Source of the DNA: Firmicutes bacterium UBA6132
GTDB taxonomy: Bacteria; Bacillota_A; Clostridia; Tissierellales; Sedimentibacteraceae
Assembly: GCA_002435835.1 (NCBI GenBank)
Contig: DIVM01000379.1
Location: 1-32,482, forward strand
DNA length: 32,482 nt
Reading direction: 5' to 3'
In this document: piece after piece, positions 17,246 through 24,780 of the stretch
Layout: each line of letters starts with the position of its first letter
How positions within the stretch are numbered: position 1 is the first letter of the stretch
Made by a program: the position numbers and the translations under genes
Notes under the pieces: generated by a model
Seen by the model: only the letters and a program-made list of their open reading frames with translations
What the model was told of the DNA's origin: nothing
The model's database searches: none

Positions 17246-18649
17246 ATGACAATAAAAGGATTTAAAAATCATCCATACATACCTAATTCAGTTCCTGAAA
17301 TAGAAGAGGAAATGTTAAGAGAAATAGGTTTAAAATCTTTAGAAGATTTACATGAAGAAATTCCTGACGAAATAAAATTAAAAGAAAATATGAACCTTCC
17401 TGAAGCTTTTGGCTCTGAATATGAACTTAAAAGACATGTAGAAGGACTTTTGAGTAAAAATAAAAACTGTACTGAAAACATTAACTTTTTAGGTGCGGGA
17501 TGCTGGCAGCATTATGTACCTGCAATTTGCGATGAAATTAATGGAAGAGGAGAATTTTTAACTGCATATGGCGGAGAATCATACAATGATTTTGGGAGAT
17601 TCCAATCCTTGTTTGAATATCAAAGTCTTGTAGCAGAACTTGTTGATATGGAAGTTGTAAATGTACCTACAATGGACTGGGCACAAGCTGCTTCAACAGC
17701 TGTAAGAATGGCATCAAGAGTTGTTGGAAGAAAAGAAATACTTGTTCCAAAAATAATGGATAGAGAAAAACTTCTTGTTATGATAAATTATTGTTCTCCT
17801 GATATAAGCATAGTTGAAGTTGATTATGACAAAGAAACAGGCTGCATGAATTTAGATGATTTGAAAAATAAAATATCTGAAAAAACAGCTGCAGTATATT
17901 TTGAAAATCCATCGTATTTAGGATTCATAGAAACAAATGGCCAAAAAATATCTGATATAGCCCATGAAAATGGAGCCATAAGCGTTGTAGGCGTTGACCC
18001 TATATCTTTAGGAGTAATTGCACCTCCGACCTCATATGGAGCAAACATTGTATGCGGAGACTTACAACCTCTTGGAATTCATATGAACTATGGTGGAGGG
18101 CAGTCCGGTTTCATGGCAACTATGGATGAAGAAAAATATGTTATGGAATTTCCATCAAGACTATTTGGAATTACATCAACAACAGTTGAAGGTGAATACG
18201 GATTTGGTGACGTAGCATATGACAGAACTTCTTTTGGACACCACAGGGAACATGGTAAAGAATATGTTGGTACGCAAACAGGTCTTTGGGGAATAACAGC
18301 AGGGGTTTATCTTGCAACAATGGGGCCTAAGGGAATGGAAGAAGTTGGCCAAACAATTATGCAAAATTCTCAATACACTTCTAAAAGATTAAATGAATTA
18401 AAAAATATTAAAGCAAATTATTTTAACAATGTATTTTTCAAAGAATTTGTTGTTGATTTTAACCAGACAGGTAAAACAGTTAAAGAAATTAATAAAGCAT
18501 TGCTTGAAAAGGGTATATTCGGAGGAAAAGATTTATCAAAAGATTTTCCTGAACTGGGACAATCAGCTCTTTACTGCGTAACAGAAATACATACAAAAAC
18601 AGATATGGACAATTTTATAGCAGCACTTGAAGAAATACTTCAATCTTAA
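17246..18649 (+). CDS. Divergent GcvPA-like PLP-fold protein (glycine decarboxylase subunit 1 paralogue)
   Basis: This 467-residue protein aligns end to end with glycine dehydrogenase (decarboxylating) subunit 1. The N-terminus is typical (YIPNS..EI..ML..IG, then FLGAG and HYVPA). However, the usual TPYQ.E.SQG.LQ segment reads TAYGGESYNDFGRFQ, the usual SMYDGATA reads PTMDWAQAA, and the REKATSNICTNQ region reads HGKEYVGTQTG. These regions line the active site and the lipoyl-arm channel of the real enzyme. Start is ATG 17246, set by GGAGG five nt upstream; an ATG at 17234 is rejected. The next gene is its likely partner subunit. I infer a heterotetrameric PLP enzyme with a substrate other than glycine. 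Annotation as true GcvPA would probably be wrong. Confidence 0.85.
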   Translation: MTIKGFKNHPYIPNSVPEIEEEMLREIGLKSLEDLHEEIPDEIKLKENMNLPEAFGSEYELKRHVEGLLSKNKNCTENINFLGAGCWQHYVPAICDEINGRGEFLTAYGGESYNDFGRFQSLFEYQSLVAELVDMEVVNVPTMDWAQAASTAVRMASRVVGRKEILVPKIMDREKLLVMINYCSPDISIVEVDYDKETGCMNLDDLKNKISEKTAAVYFENPSYLGFIETNGQKISDIAHENGAISVVGVDPISLGVIAPPTSYGANIVCGDLQPLGIHMNYGGGQSGFMATMDEEKYVMEFPSRLFGITSTTVEGEYGFGDVAYDRTSFGHHREHGKEYVGTQTGLWGITAGVYLATMGPKGMEEVGQTIMQNSQYTSKRLNELKNIKANYFNNVFFKEFVVDFNQTGKTVKEINKALLEKGIFGGKDLSKDFPELGQSALYCVTEIHTKTDMDNFIAALEEILQS

Positions 18650-18666
18650 GAAAGGGAGGAATTAAT

Positions 18667-20235
18667 GTGAATAAAATAGATAGAAGCTGTAAAGTTAGAA
18701 AAAACTTTCATCAAGCAAAATGGGATGAACCAGTAATATTTGAACTGAGCAAAAAGGGCGAAAGAGGAATTCTTGTTCCTAAAGCTGAAAAAGATGTAGC
18801 AGAAAAAGTAGGTGATGGAATATCTGTTCTACCTGAAAATATGAAACGTAAAAATGCGACAAATTTACCTGAAATATCACAAAACAGAGTGTTAAGACAT
18901 TATACCAGGTTATCTCAGGAAACATTAGGAGCTGATGTAAATATAGAAATAGGACAGGGAACATGTACTGTAAAATACAGTCCTAAAATAAATGACCAGT
19001 TATCAAGAATGACTAAAATGACAGAGCTTCACCCTTTACAGGATGAAAGCACAGTTCAAGGCATACTTAACATAATGTATGATACGGATTTATATTTAAG
19101 AGAAATTTCAGGAATGGAAAGATTTACATTCCAGCCAAGTGGCGGAAGTCAGGGCATACTTGCCATGGCATCCTTAGTTTCTGCTTATTTTAAAGAAAAA
19201 GGCGAAGAAAATCAAAGAAATGAAATAATAACTACAATATATTCGCATCCATCCGATGCAGCAGCGCCTCATGTAAAAGGATATAAAATTATATACATTC
19301 ATCCAGATGAAAATGGATATCCTGACTACGAAGCATTTAAAGAAGCTGTAAGTAATAAAACAGCAGCATTTTTTGTAGCTAATCCGGAAGACACAGGAGT
19401 TTACAATAAAAATGTTTTAAAATTTACTTCATTAGTTCATGAACATGGAGGTCTTTGTGGATATGACCAAGCAAATGCTAACGGATTGTTAGGAGTTACA
19501 AGAGCTAAAGAAGCAGGATTTGATATGTGCTTTTTTAACCTTCATAAAACATTTTCAACACCTCATGGCTGCGGCGGACCTGCTTGTGGGGCTACAGGAG
19601 TTTTAAAATATCTTGAAAAATATATGCCAGCACCATTAATTGATTATGATGGAGATAAATATTTCTTAAATTATGAAATTACAAATAATCCATATTCAGT
19701 TGGAAAAGTAAGATCCTTTAATGGGGTTGCACCAGTTGTTTTAAAAGCATATGCATGGATTCGTTCAATGGGACCTGATGGATTATATCAAGTTGCTAAA
19801 ACTGCAGTTTTAAATAACAACTACTTGTTCAAAAAACTCATGGAACTTCCATATGTTGATGCTCCATATATAAAAGGAAAACAGCGTATAGAACAGGTAA
19901 GATATACAATTGAAAAATTATATAGTGATACAGGAGTGTCAACTCTTGATATTCAAAGAAGAATGATGGACTTTGGAATGCATTACTGGGCTAGCCACCA
20001 TCCGTTTTATATACCGGAGCCAATAACATTGGAGCCTACAGAAACTCCTTCAAAAGAAGATTTGGATGAATATATTGAAACACTTAAGTTTATATTTAAT
20101 GAAGCATATACAAATCCAGAAATAATAAAAACAGCTCCTCATCAAAGTGTATGCCACCAACTTGATGAATCAGGTATGGATGATCCTGACAAATGGGCTA
20201 TTACATGGAGAAGTTATCAAAAGAAATATAAATAA
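18667..20235 (+). CDS. Divergent GcvPB-like PLP enzyme (glycine decarboxylase subunit 2 paralogue)
   Basis: This 522-residue protein is homologous to glycine decarboxylase subunit 2, the half that binds pyridoxal phosphate. The PLP lysine is kept (NLHKTFSTPHG, K294). Other signatures differ: the usual DSAHGTNPASA reads YSHPSDAAA, TNPNTLGLFE reads ANPEDTGVY, the GGGGPGSGPVGV loop reads GCGGPACGATGV, and the QP.AG.QGE loop reads QPSGGSQGILAM. It probably works with the preceding subunit, 17 nt upstream. Start is GTG 18667, with GGGAGG six nt before it; an overlapping ATG at 18665 is followed at once by a stop. It would be a decarboxylase or lyase of an amino acid, but reaction and substrate are unknown. 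Confidence 0.87.
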   Translation: MNKIDRSCKVRKNFHQAKWDEPVIFELSKKGERGILVPKAEKDVAEKVGDGISVLPENMKRKNATNLPEISQNRVLRHYTRLSQETLGADVNIEIGQGTCTVKYSPKINDQLSRMTKMTELHPLQDESTVQGILNIMYDTDLYLREISGMERFTFQPSGGSQGILAMASLVSAYFKEKGEENQRNEIITTIYSHPSDAAAPHVKGYKIIYIHPDENGYPDYEAFKEAVSNKTAAFFVANPEDTGVYNKNVLKFTSLVHEHGGLCGYDQANANGLLGVTRAKEAGFDMCFFNLHKTFSTPHGCGGPACGATGVLKYLEKYMPAPLIDYDGDKYFLNYEITNNPYSVGKVRSFNGVAPVVLKAYAWIRSMGPDGLYQVAKTAVLNNNYLFKKLMELPYVDAPYIKGKQRIEQVRYTIEKLYSDTGVSTLDIQRRMMDFGMHYWASHHPFYIPEPITLEPTETPSKEDLDEYIETLKFIFNEAYTNPEIIKTAPHQSVCHQLDESGMDDPDKWAITWRSYQKKYK

Positions 20236-20264
20236 AATATTAAAAATATTTAAGAAATAATGTT

Positions 20265-20321
20265 ATTAAATGCAGGAGTCAAGAAAATTATATTTTGCTA
20301 ATATATGCTTCTGCATTTAAT
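20265..20321 (+). repeat. Long-loop inverted repeat between GcvPB-like and AcoX-like genes
   Basis: Perfect 11-bp arms ATTAAATGCAG (20265-20275) and CTGCATTTAAT (20311-20321) flank 35 nt. There is no strong T run after it. It may be an RNA processing or stability hairpin, or a partial attenuator that lowers expression of the last two genes. Confidence 0.5.
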
Positions 20322-20355
20322 ATAAAATTTACAAAATTTTATAAGGAATTTTTAT

Positions 20356-21471
20356 ATGAAAAAACTTGGACTGATAGTAAACCCAATAGCTGGAATGGGT
20401 GGAAGCGTAGGACTTAAAGGTACGGATGGAGTTTTGGGTGAAGCATTAAAAAGGGGTGCTATCTCTAAAGCATTGCATAAAACACAAATTGCATTGGAAC
20501 AATTAAAAGCTACTAAAGATGATATATTGGTTGTAACTTGTTCTAATAATATGGGTGAAGATGTTATTAAAGAATTGAAATTAAATTTTACAACCCAAAT
20601 AATATATAGCTCAAATACTGAACATACATCATCTGAAGATACAGTTAATGCTGCTAAAAAAATGCTTGATGAGAAAGTTGATTTATTATTGTTTTCTGGA
20701 GGTGATGGCACAGCACGTGATATTTACAAAGGAGTAGGTGAAAATATAATTTGTTTAGGTATACCAGCAGGAGTCAAAATCCATTCACCTGTTTTTGCAC
20801 AATCTTCTGTTAAAGCTGGAGAAATAGCAAAATTATTTATAGAAGGAAAGACAACGTTAACACAGGAAGTTGAAGTTCTTGATATCGATGAAGATGAATA
20901 TAGAAAAGGCAATGTTAACACTAAACTGTATGGATATTTAAACGTTCCTATTGAAAGACGACTTATGCAGAATAAAAAAGCACCATCACCATTAAATGAA
21001 AAGTCTCAACAATATGATATAGCTGCAGAAGTAATTAAAGAAATGTTGCCCGATACATATTATATTATTGGTCCTGGGTCTACAACGCGAGCTGTTATGG
21101 AAATTTTAAAATTAAATAATACTTTGATTGGGGTGGATATTATTTGTAATAAAGAACTTGTTGCAAATGATTTGTCAGAAAAACAAATATTAAGCTATAT
21201 TAATGAAAAACCATCAAAGTTAATAATTACGCCCACTGGTGGGCAAGGGTTTCTTTTAGGCAGAGGTAATCAGCAACTAAGTGCGGATGTTATAAAAAGG
21301 TTGGGCAAAAATAATATAATTATTATAGCAACACAGGATAAAATCTCAAATTTAAAAGGCAATCCGTTTTTAGTAGATACAGGAAATGAAGATACGGACA
21401 ATATGTTAAAAGGTTATGCCAAGGTAATAACAGGTTTTAAAGAAATTGTTATGTATAAAATTAGTTGTTAA
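20356..21471 (+). CDS. AcoX/ATP-NAD kinase-like protein
   Basis: This 371-residue protein is of the ATP-NAD kinase fold, close to the AcoX group. The N-terminal NPIAGMGG motif (9-16) and the catalytic GGDGT (115-119) are intact, followed by GIPAGVKIHSPVFA (135-148), typical of AcoX-type proteins. AcoX is usually found beside acetoin dehydrogenase genes, and its biochemical role is unsettled. Here the partners are GcvP-like subunits instead. AAGGA lies before the ATG at 20356. Possible roles are phosphorylation of NAD or of a pathway intermediate. The gap of 120 nt after the GcvPB-like gene holds a hairpin but no clear promoter, so it is probably in the same transcript. Confidence 0.85.
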   Translation: MKKLGLIVNPIAGMGGSVGLKGTDGVLGEALKRGAISKALHKTQIALEQLKATKDDILVVTCSNNMGEDVIKELKLNFTTQIIYSSNTEHTSSEDTVNAAKKMLDEKVDLLLFSGGDGTARDIYKGVGENIICLGIPAGVKIHSPVFAQSSVKAGEIAKLFIEGKTTLTQEVEVLDIDEDEYRKGNVNTKLYGYLNVPIERRLMQNKKAPSPLNEKSQQYDIAAEVIKEMLPDTYYIIGPGSTTRAVMEILKLNNTLIGVDIICNKELVANDLSEKQILSYINEKPSKLIITPTGGQGFLLGRGNQQLSADVIKRLGKNNIIIIATQDKISNLKGNPFLVDTGNEDTDNMLKGYAKVITGFKEIVMYKISC

Positions 21472-21495
21472 AAAATAAAAAAAGCGGAGGATTAT

Positions 21496-23004
21496 ATGGA
21501 TATAAAAGAAAAAAAATCGGATAGCATTTTTGTAGCAGCAATTAAGTTTTTACCTTTAGTTATATTAGCATTATTAGTAATAATTTTTGGATTAGATCTA
21601 TTAATTGCAGCACCTATAGCAACAGTAATAGCTGTATTGGTAGCTATGTGGGCAAACAAATTTAATTTTAAGGATGTTTTTGAACAAGGAATTAAAAGTG
21701 CAAGTGGTATAACAATAGTGTTTTTTATATTGATGTTTGCATATGGAGTAGCTGAATGCTTTATGGCAACAGGTGTTGGAGCTTCAGTAATTAACATAGC
21801 TCTTTCATTGGGTGTAACAGGTAAAACTGTAGCATTTGTAGGATTTATAGTTACTTGTGTTTTGTCAATTGCAACAGGAACATCGTGGGGAACATTTGCT
21901 GCATGTGCACCTATATTTTTATGGCTAAATTATATAGTGGATGGAAACATAATACTTACAGTTTGTTCCATAGCAGGGGGATCTTGCTTTGGGGACAATA
22001 TTGGTTTAATATCAGATACTACAGTTTTAAGTTCAGGTTTACAAAATGTTGAAATTATGCATAGAGTTAAACATCAAGGTGTTTGGTCCATTAGTTGTTT
22101 GATTGTAACTGCTATTATTATATTACTATTAGGAATGGGATTGCCAAGTGTTATTGGGGATGCTAGGCAAGCTATAGATTCCATACCTCCTGAAGCATAT
22201 GAAGCATTATCTGTTGAAAGACCTTCTGCAATACTTTTGCTTGAACAGGTTAAATCTGGAGTGCCACTTTATATGATAATACCATTGTTTGTTGTTGTTA
22301 TTATGGCATTTTCAGGGGTTCAAACTATGGTATGCCTTGGAGCAGGTATGGTTTCATCTTTAATATTTGGTATGATGTCAGGAACTACAGATATTTCTCA
22401 ATGGCTAAATGATATGCTTTTAGTAGGATTTGGAGATGCTGGAAGCTGGTCCATAGTTATGATGATGTGGATTTCAGCTTTTGGGGGAATAATGAACAGC
22501 ATGCACGCATTTGAACCATTAGCTAAATTAATAGTAAAAGGTTCAAAAAATGTTAGACAATTAATGGGATGGTGCGGTGTTCTTTGTTTAGCAGGAAATG
22601 TTGCATTATCAGATGAAACAGCAGAAATTGCAACAATATCTCCAATTATTAGAAATATTGTTGAGGAAAATGTTGAAGGGTCACCTGAATCCATGTACAA
22701 ATTAAGACTAAGGCTTGCAACATTTGCTGATGCATTGGGAGTGTACGGCTCCCAGTTGATACCATGGCATTGTTATGTAGTATTTTATGCAGCTATATCT
22801 AATGCAGTATTTCCTATTTATACTTTTTTACCAACTGACATAATAAGAATGAATGTTATGGGTATGGTTGCTGTAAGCTCTATGTTAATATTAACATTCA
22901 CTGGATTAGACAAATATATTCCTTTGTTTAAATTACCTTCAGAACCAGAAGTAACATTAAAAAAGTCTATTGAAAATAATGTTATAGTACAGAAAGTTAT
23001 GTAG
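21496..23004 (+). CDS. NhaC-family sodium/proton antiporter-like transporter
   Basis: This 502-residue membrane protein has about 11-12 hydrophobic segments and the NhaC signatures: TGTSWGTFAACAPI near residue 128 and GGSCFGDNIGLISDTT near 161. A third conserved part is ALSDETAEIATISPI near 370. NhaC members exchange sodium for protons or move organic substrates coupled to ions. AGCGGAGGA precedes the ATG at 21496, 24 nt after the AcoX-like gene, so it is the last gene of the sigma-54 operon. In that setting I infer it imports the substrate or exports a product of the pathway. A direct Na+/H+ role is the alternative. A hairpin repeat at 23018 follows and may terminate the transcript. Confidence 0.88.
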   Translation: MDIKEKKSDSIFVAAIKFLPLVILALLVIIFGLDLLIAAPIATVIAVLVAMWANKFNFKDVFEQGIKSASGITIVFFILMFAYGVAECFMATGVGASVINIALSLGVTGKTVAFVGFIVTCVLSIATGTSWGTFAACAPIFLWLNYIVDGNIILTVCSIAGGSCFGDNIGLISDTTVLSSGLQNVEIMHRVKHQGVWSISCLIVTAIIILLLGMGLPSVIGDARQAIDSIPPEAYEALSVERPSAILLLEQVKSGVPLYMIIPLFVVVIMAFSGVQTMVCLGAGMVSSLIFGMMSGTTDISQWLNDMLLVGFGDAGSWSIVMMMWISAFGGIMNSMHAFEPLAKLIVKGSKNVRQLMGWCGVLCLAGNVALSDETAEIATISPIIRNIVEENVEGSPESMYKLRLRLATFADALGVYGSQLIPWHCYVVFYAAISNAVFPIYTFLPTDIIRMNVMGMVAVSSMLILTFTGLDKYIPLFKLPSEPEVTLKKSIENNVIVQKVM

Positions 23005-23017
23005 AATTAACATGCAT

Positions 23018-23080
23018 TGTCATCCTGAGCGGTAGCGGAGGATCTTATTACATAGATTCTTCACTGCGTTCAGAATGACA
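23018..23080. repeat. Dispersed palindromic repeat, full copy
   Basis: Arms at about 23018-23045 (TGTCATCCTGAGCGG...) and 23054-23080 (...TTCAGAATGACA) form an imperfect stem of about 27 bp with a short loop. It lies between two convergent genes and could act as a bidirectional transcript end. Related copies are at 1-27 and 13179-13208. Its GC content is visibly higher than its surroundings. Confidence 0.8.
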
Positions 23081-23111
23081 CCTTAAAGTTTTGTCAATTT
23101 ACTTTATGTTT

Positions 23112-23699
23112 TTATTTTGGTGAGCATGTTACGGGTTGTATCTGTTTTCCTTCTAAAGCTAATTCCAAAGTTGGAACTATTTGTTGTATATCCGCAATCA
23201 TTGAGTTTGGTTTTGATTTATAATTATCTTGACCAAAAGGAACAAAATAAATATTTTTATCATTCATAAGATTTGCAATGTTTTTAAAATTATTGCTTAA
23301 AGCATCGTTAGTTGAAACGGAAATAACAACAGGTTTTCCATTTCTAAGATGTGATTTTGCTCCCATTAAAACAGGAGTATCTGTTATGGCATTATTGAGT
23401 TTTGCTAAAGTATTTCCTGTACAAGGTGCAATTAAAAAAATGTCAAACATATTTTGAGGTCCTATTGGTTCTGCATCAACAATTGTAGTTATTGGTTTAT
23501 GACCTGTAATTTGATAAACAATATCTAAAAATTCTTGTGCATTTCCAAATCTTGTATCAATGGATTTTGCGTTATCAGAAAAAACAGTGTATACATTAGC
23601 TCCTTGTTCTGTAATTTTAACTATTTGTGCCATAATTCCTTCGAAAGTACAAAAGGAACCTGTAATTCCTATTCCTACATTTTTGCCTTTTAAATCCAT
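23112..23699 (-). CDS. dpaB: Dipicolinate synthase subunit B
   Basis: This 195-residue flavoprotein-fold subunit works with DpaA to form dipicolinic acid, the calcium chelator of the spore core, in the mother cell. It matches SpoVFB in length and motifs: LKGKNVGIGITGSFCT at the start, TRFG, AEPIGPQNMFD, IAPCTGNTLAKLNNAITD, STNDALS and VPFGQDNYKSKPNSM. I use ATG 23699, one base after the dpaA stop (TAG-T-ATG), which suggests coupling. A GTG at 23708 overlapping dpaA is possible. Unlike in Bacillus, no asd or dapA follows. It ends facing the transporter gene across a hairpin repeat. Confidence 0.93.
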   Translation of the reverse strand: MDLKGKNVGIGITGSFCTFEGIMAQIVKITEQGANVYTVFSDNAKSIDTRFGNAQEFLDIVYQITGHKPITTIVDAEPIGPQNMFDIFLIAPCTGNTLAKLNNAITDTPVLMGAKSHLRNGKPVVISVSTNDALSNNFKNIANLMNDKNIYFVPFGQDNYKSKPNSMIADIQQIVPTLELALEGKQIQPVTCSPK

Positions 23700-23700
23700 A

Positions 23701-24591
23701 CTAATCACGTCTTCCTTTCAAAATTGGAATAATTGCTTCAGCTAATATTTCTGCAGAAGCCTTAGGTGCTGTTTTGCCCGGTATACCTAAACACAAATGC
23801 GCATTTAAATTAAGTTCTTTTGCTGCATTATAATCAAGTCCACCTGGGGATGATGCAATATCTATTATTGTAGTTTCTTTTGATAAAAGTGAAAGTAACT
23901 CTTTATTTAATATGACGGCAGGAATTGTATTAAAGATATAGTTGAAACCATGAATTGAATTTTTTAATTCATTTAATTTTAAACAACTAAAGTTGTTTGT
24001 ATATGATTCAACTAATGATTGTTGATTTCTTGCACATACAGTAACTTTTGATCCAAGGCCATTAAGTTTAGCAGCTAAAACTTTTGCACATCTACCATAA
24101 CCAAGAACTAAACATGTGTTTTGATGAAGATTTACCACGCTTTTACATATTGCTTCTGCTATGGCACCTTCTGCAGTAGCAATAGCATTTAATAATGTAA
24201 TTTCATCATTTTTCATCAAATCATAATATGGTATATTTTTTATGCTACAATATTCAATTGCTTCCTTGGGTATATTTCCTCCAATTAAATAATGTTCTTG
24301 ACCAAGATGTGATAGAAATTCTTGTACTGTTAATTCTTTAAAAAAATCTATACTATTTGAACTTAAACCTGTAACATGCGTTTTGTCTTTAGAAAAAGGT
24401 ATAGGTGCTATAACAGTCTTACTTGATTTAATAGCTTCTTCAGCATTTTTTGCTTTTTTTAAGTTTATATTTAAATCTTTGTCATTTAATCCGTAAGTAA
24501 TTACTTTATAACCTGATTTTTCTAAAACACCGCTTAAATAAATCTGCCTTAAATCACCGCCTATTATGGCAGCATCATACTCATAAATCAT
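23701..24591 (-). CDS. dpaA: Dipicolinate synthase subunit A
   Basis: This 296-residue protein oxidises the dihydroxy-tetrahydrodipicolinate-type intermediate to dipicolinate together with DpaB during sporulation. The N-terminal part begins AAIIGGDLRQIY, and the C-terminal Rossmann domain has LVLGYGRCAK (162-170), then IFNTIPA and DIASSPGGLD, all as in SpoVFA. AAAGGAGGG precedes the ATG at 24591. A sigma-K-like promoter lies 30-55 nt upstream. Its presence shows the host can form endospores and uses the DpaAB route rather than the Etf-linked route described in some clostridia. Confidence 0.95.
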   Translation of the reverse strand: MIYEYDAAIIGGDLRQIYLSGVLEKSGYKVITYGLNDKDLNINLKKAKNAEEAIKSSKTVIAPIPFSKDKTHVTGLSSNSIDFFKELTVQEFLSHLGQEHYLIGGNIPKEAIEYCSIKNIPYYDLMKNDEITLLNAIATAEGAIAEAICKSVVNLHQNTCLVLGYGRCAKVLAAKLNGLGSKVTVCARNQQSLVESYTNNFSCLKLNELKNSIHGFNYIFNTIPAVILNKELLSLLSKETTIIDIASSPGGLDYNAAKELNLNAHLCLGIPGKTAPKASAEILAEAIIPILKGRRD

Positions 24592-24620
24592 GAAACCCTC
24601 CTTTTAACTACAACATATTT

Positions 24621-24647
24621 TAGTTTATGAATAAAATTTATATAGGT
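24621..24647 (-). promoter_or_regulatory. Sigma-K-like promoter of dpaAB
   Basis: On the minus strand, CATAAACTA (24621-24629) fits the -10 consensus CATANNNTA. An AC at 24646-24647, within AACC, sits 16 nt upstream, as in sigma-K promoters. spoVF is a sigma-K gene in Bacillus. Confidence 0.65.
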
Positions 24648-24692
24648 TACTTGAAATAAGAACTTTGATGATATAAAAAGCTTTAGGGCGCA

Positions 24693-24735
24693 CTAAAAAA
24701 ATGGCTTCCACTATTTGTGTAAACCATTTTTTTAG
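24693..24735. terminator. Terminator after the flavoprotein reductase gene
   Basis: Perfect 12-bp arms CTAAAAAAATGG (24693-24704) and CCATTTTTTTAG (24724-24735) enclose a 19-nt loop. A/T runs are inside the stem on both sides. It separates the FAD lipoprotein gene from dpaA, both on the minus strand. Confidence 0.75.
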
Positions 24736-24780
24736 CAAACTAATTATATTATATAATCGTGGATATCTTTAAGAATGTGT

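Noticed and set aside
17246..20235. Simple annotation of the two genes as glycine cleavage P-protein subunits
   Set aside because: The signature motifs for glycine and lipoyl-protein handling are replaced in both, and no gcvT or gcvH is adjacent.
23018..23080. Hairpin as an ordinary transcription terminator only
   Set aside because: It lacks a T run, and related copies occur elsewhere in the window, including inside an operon, so a dispersed repeat explains it better.
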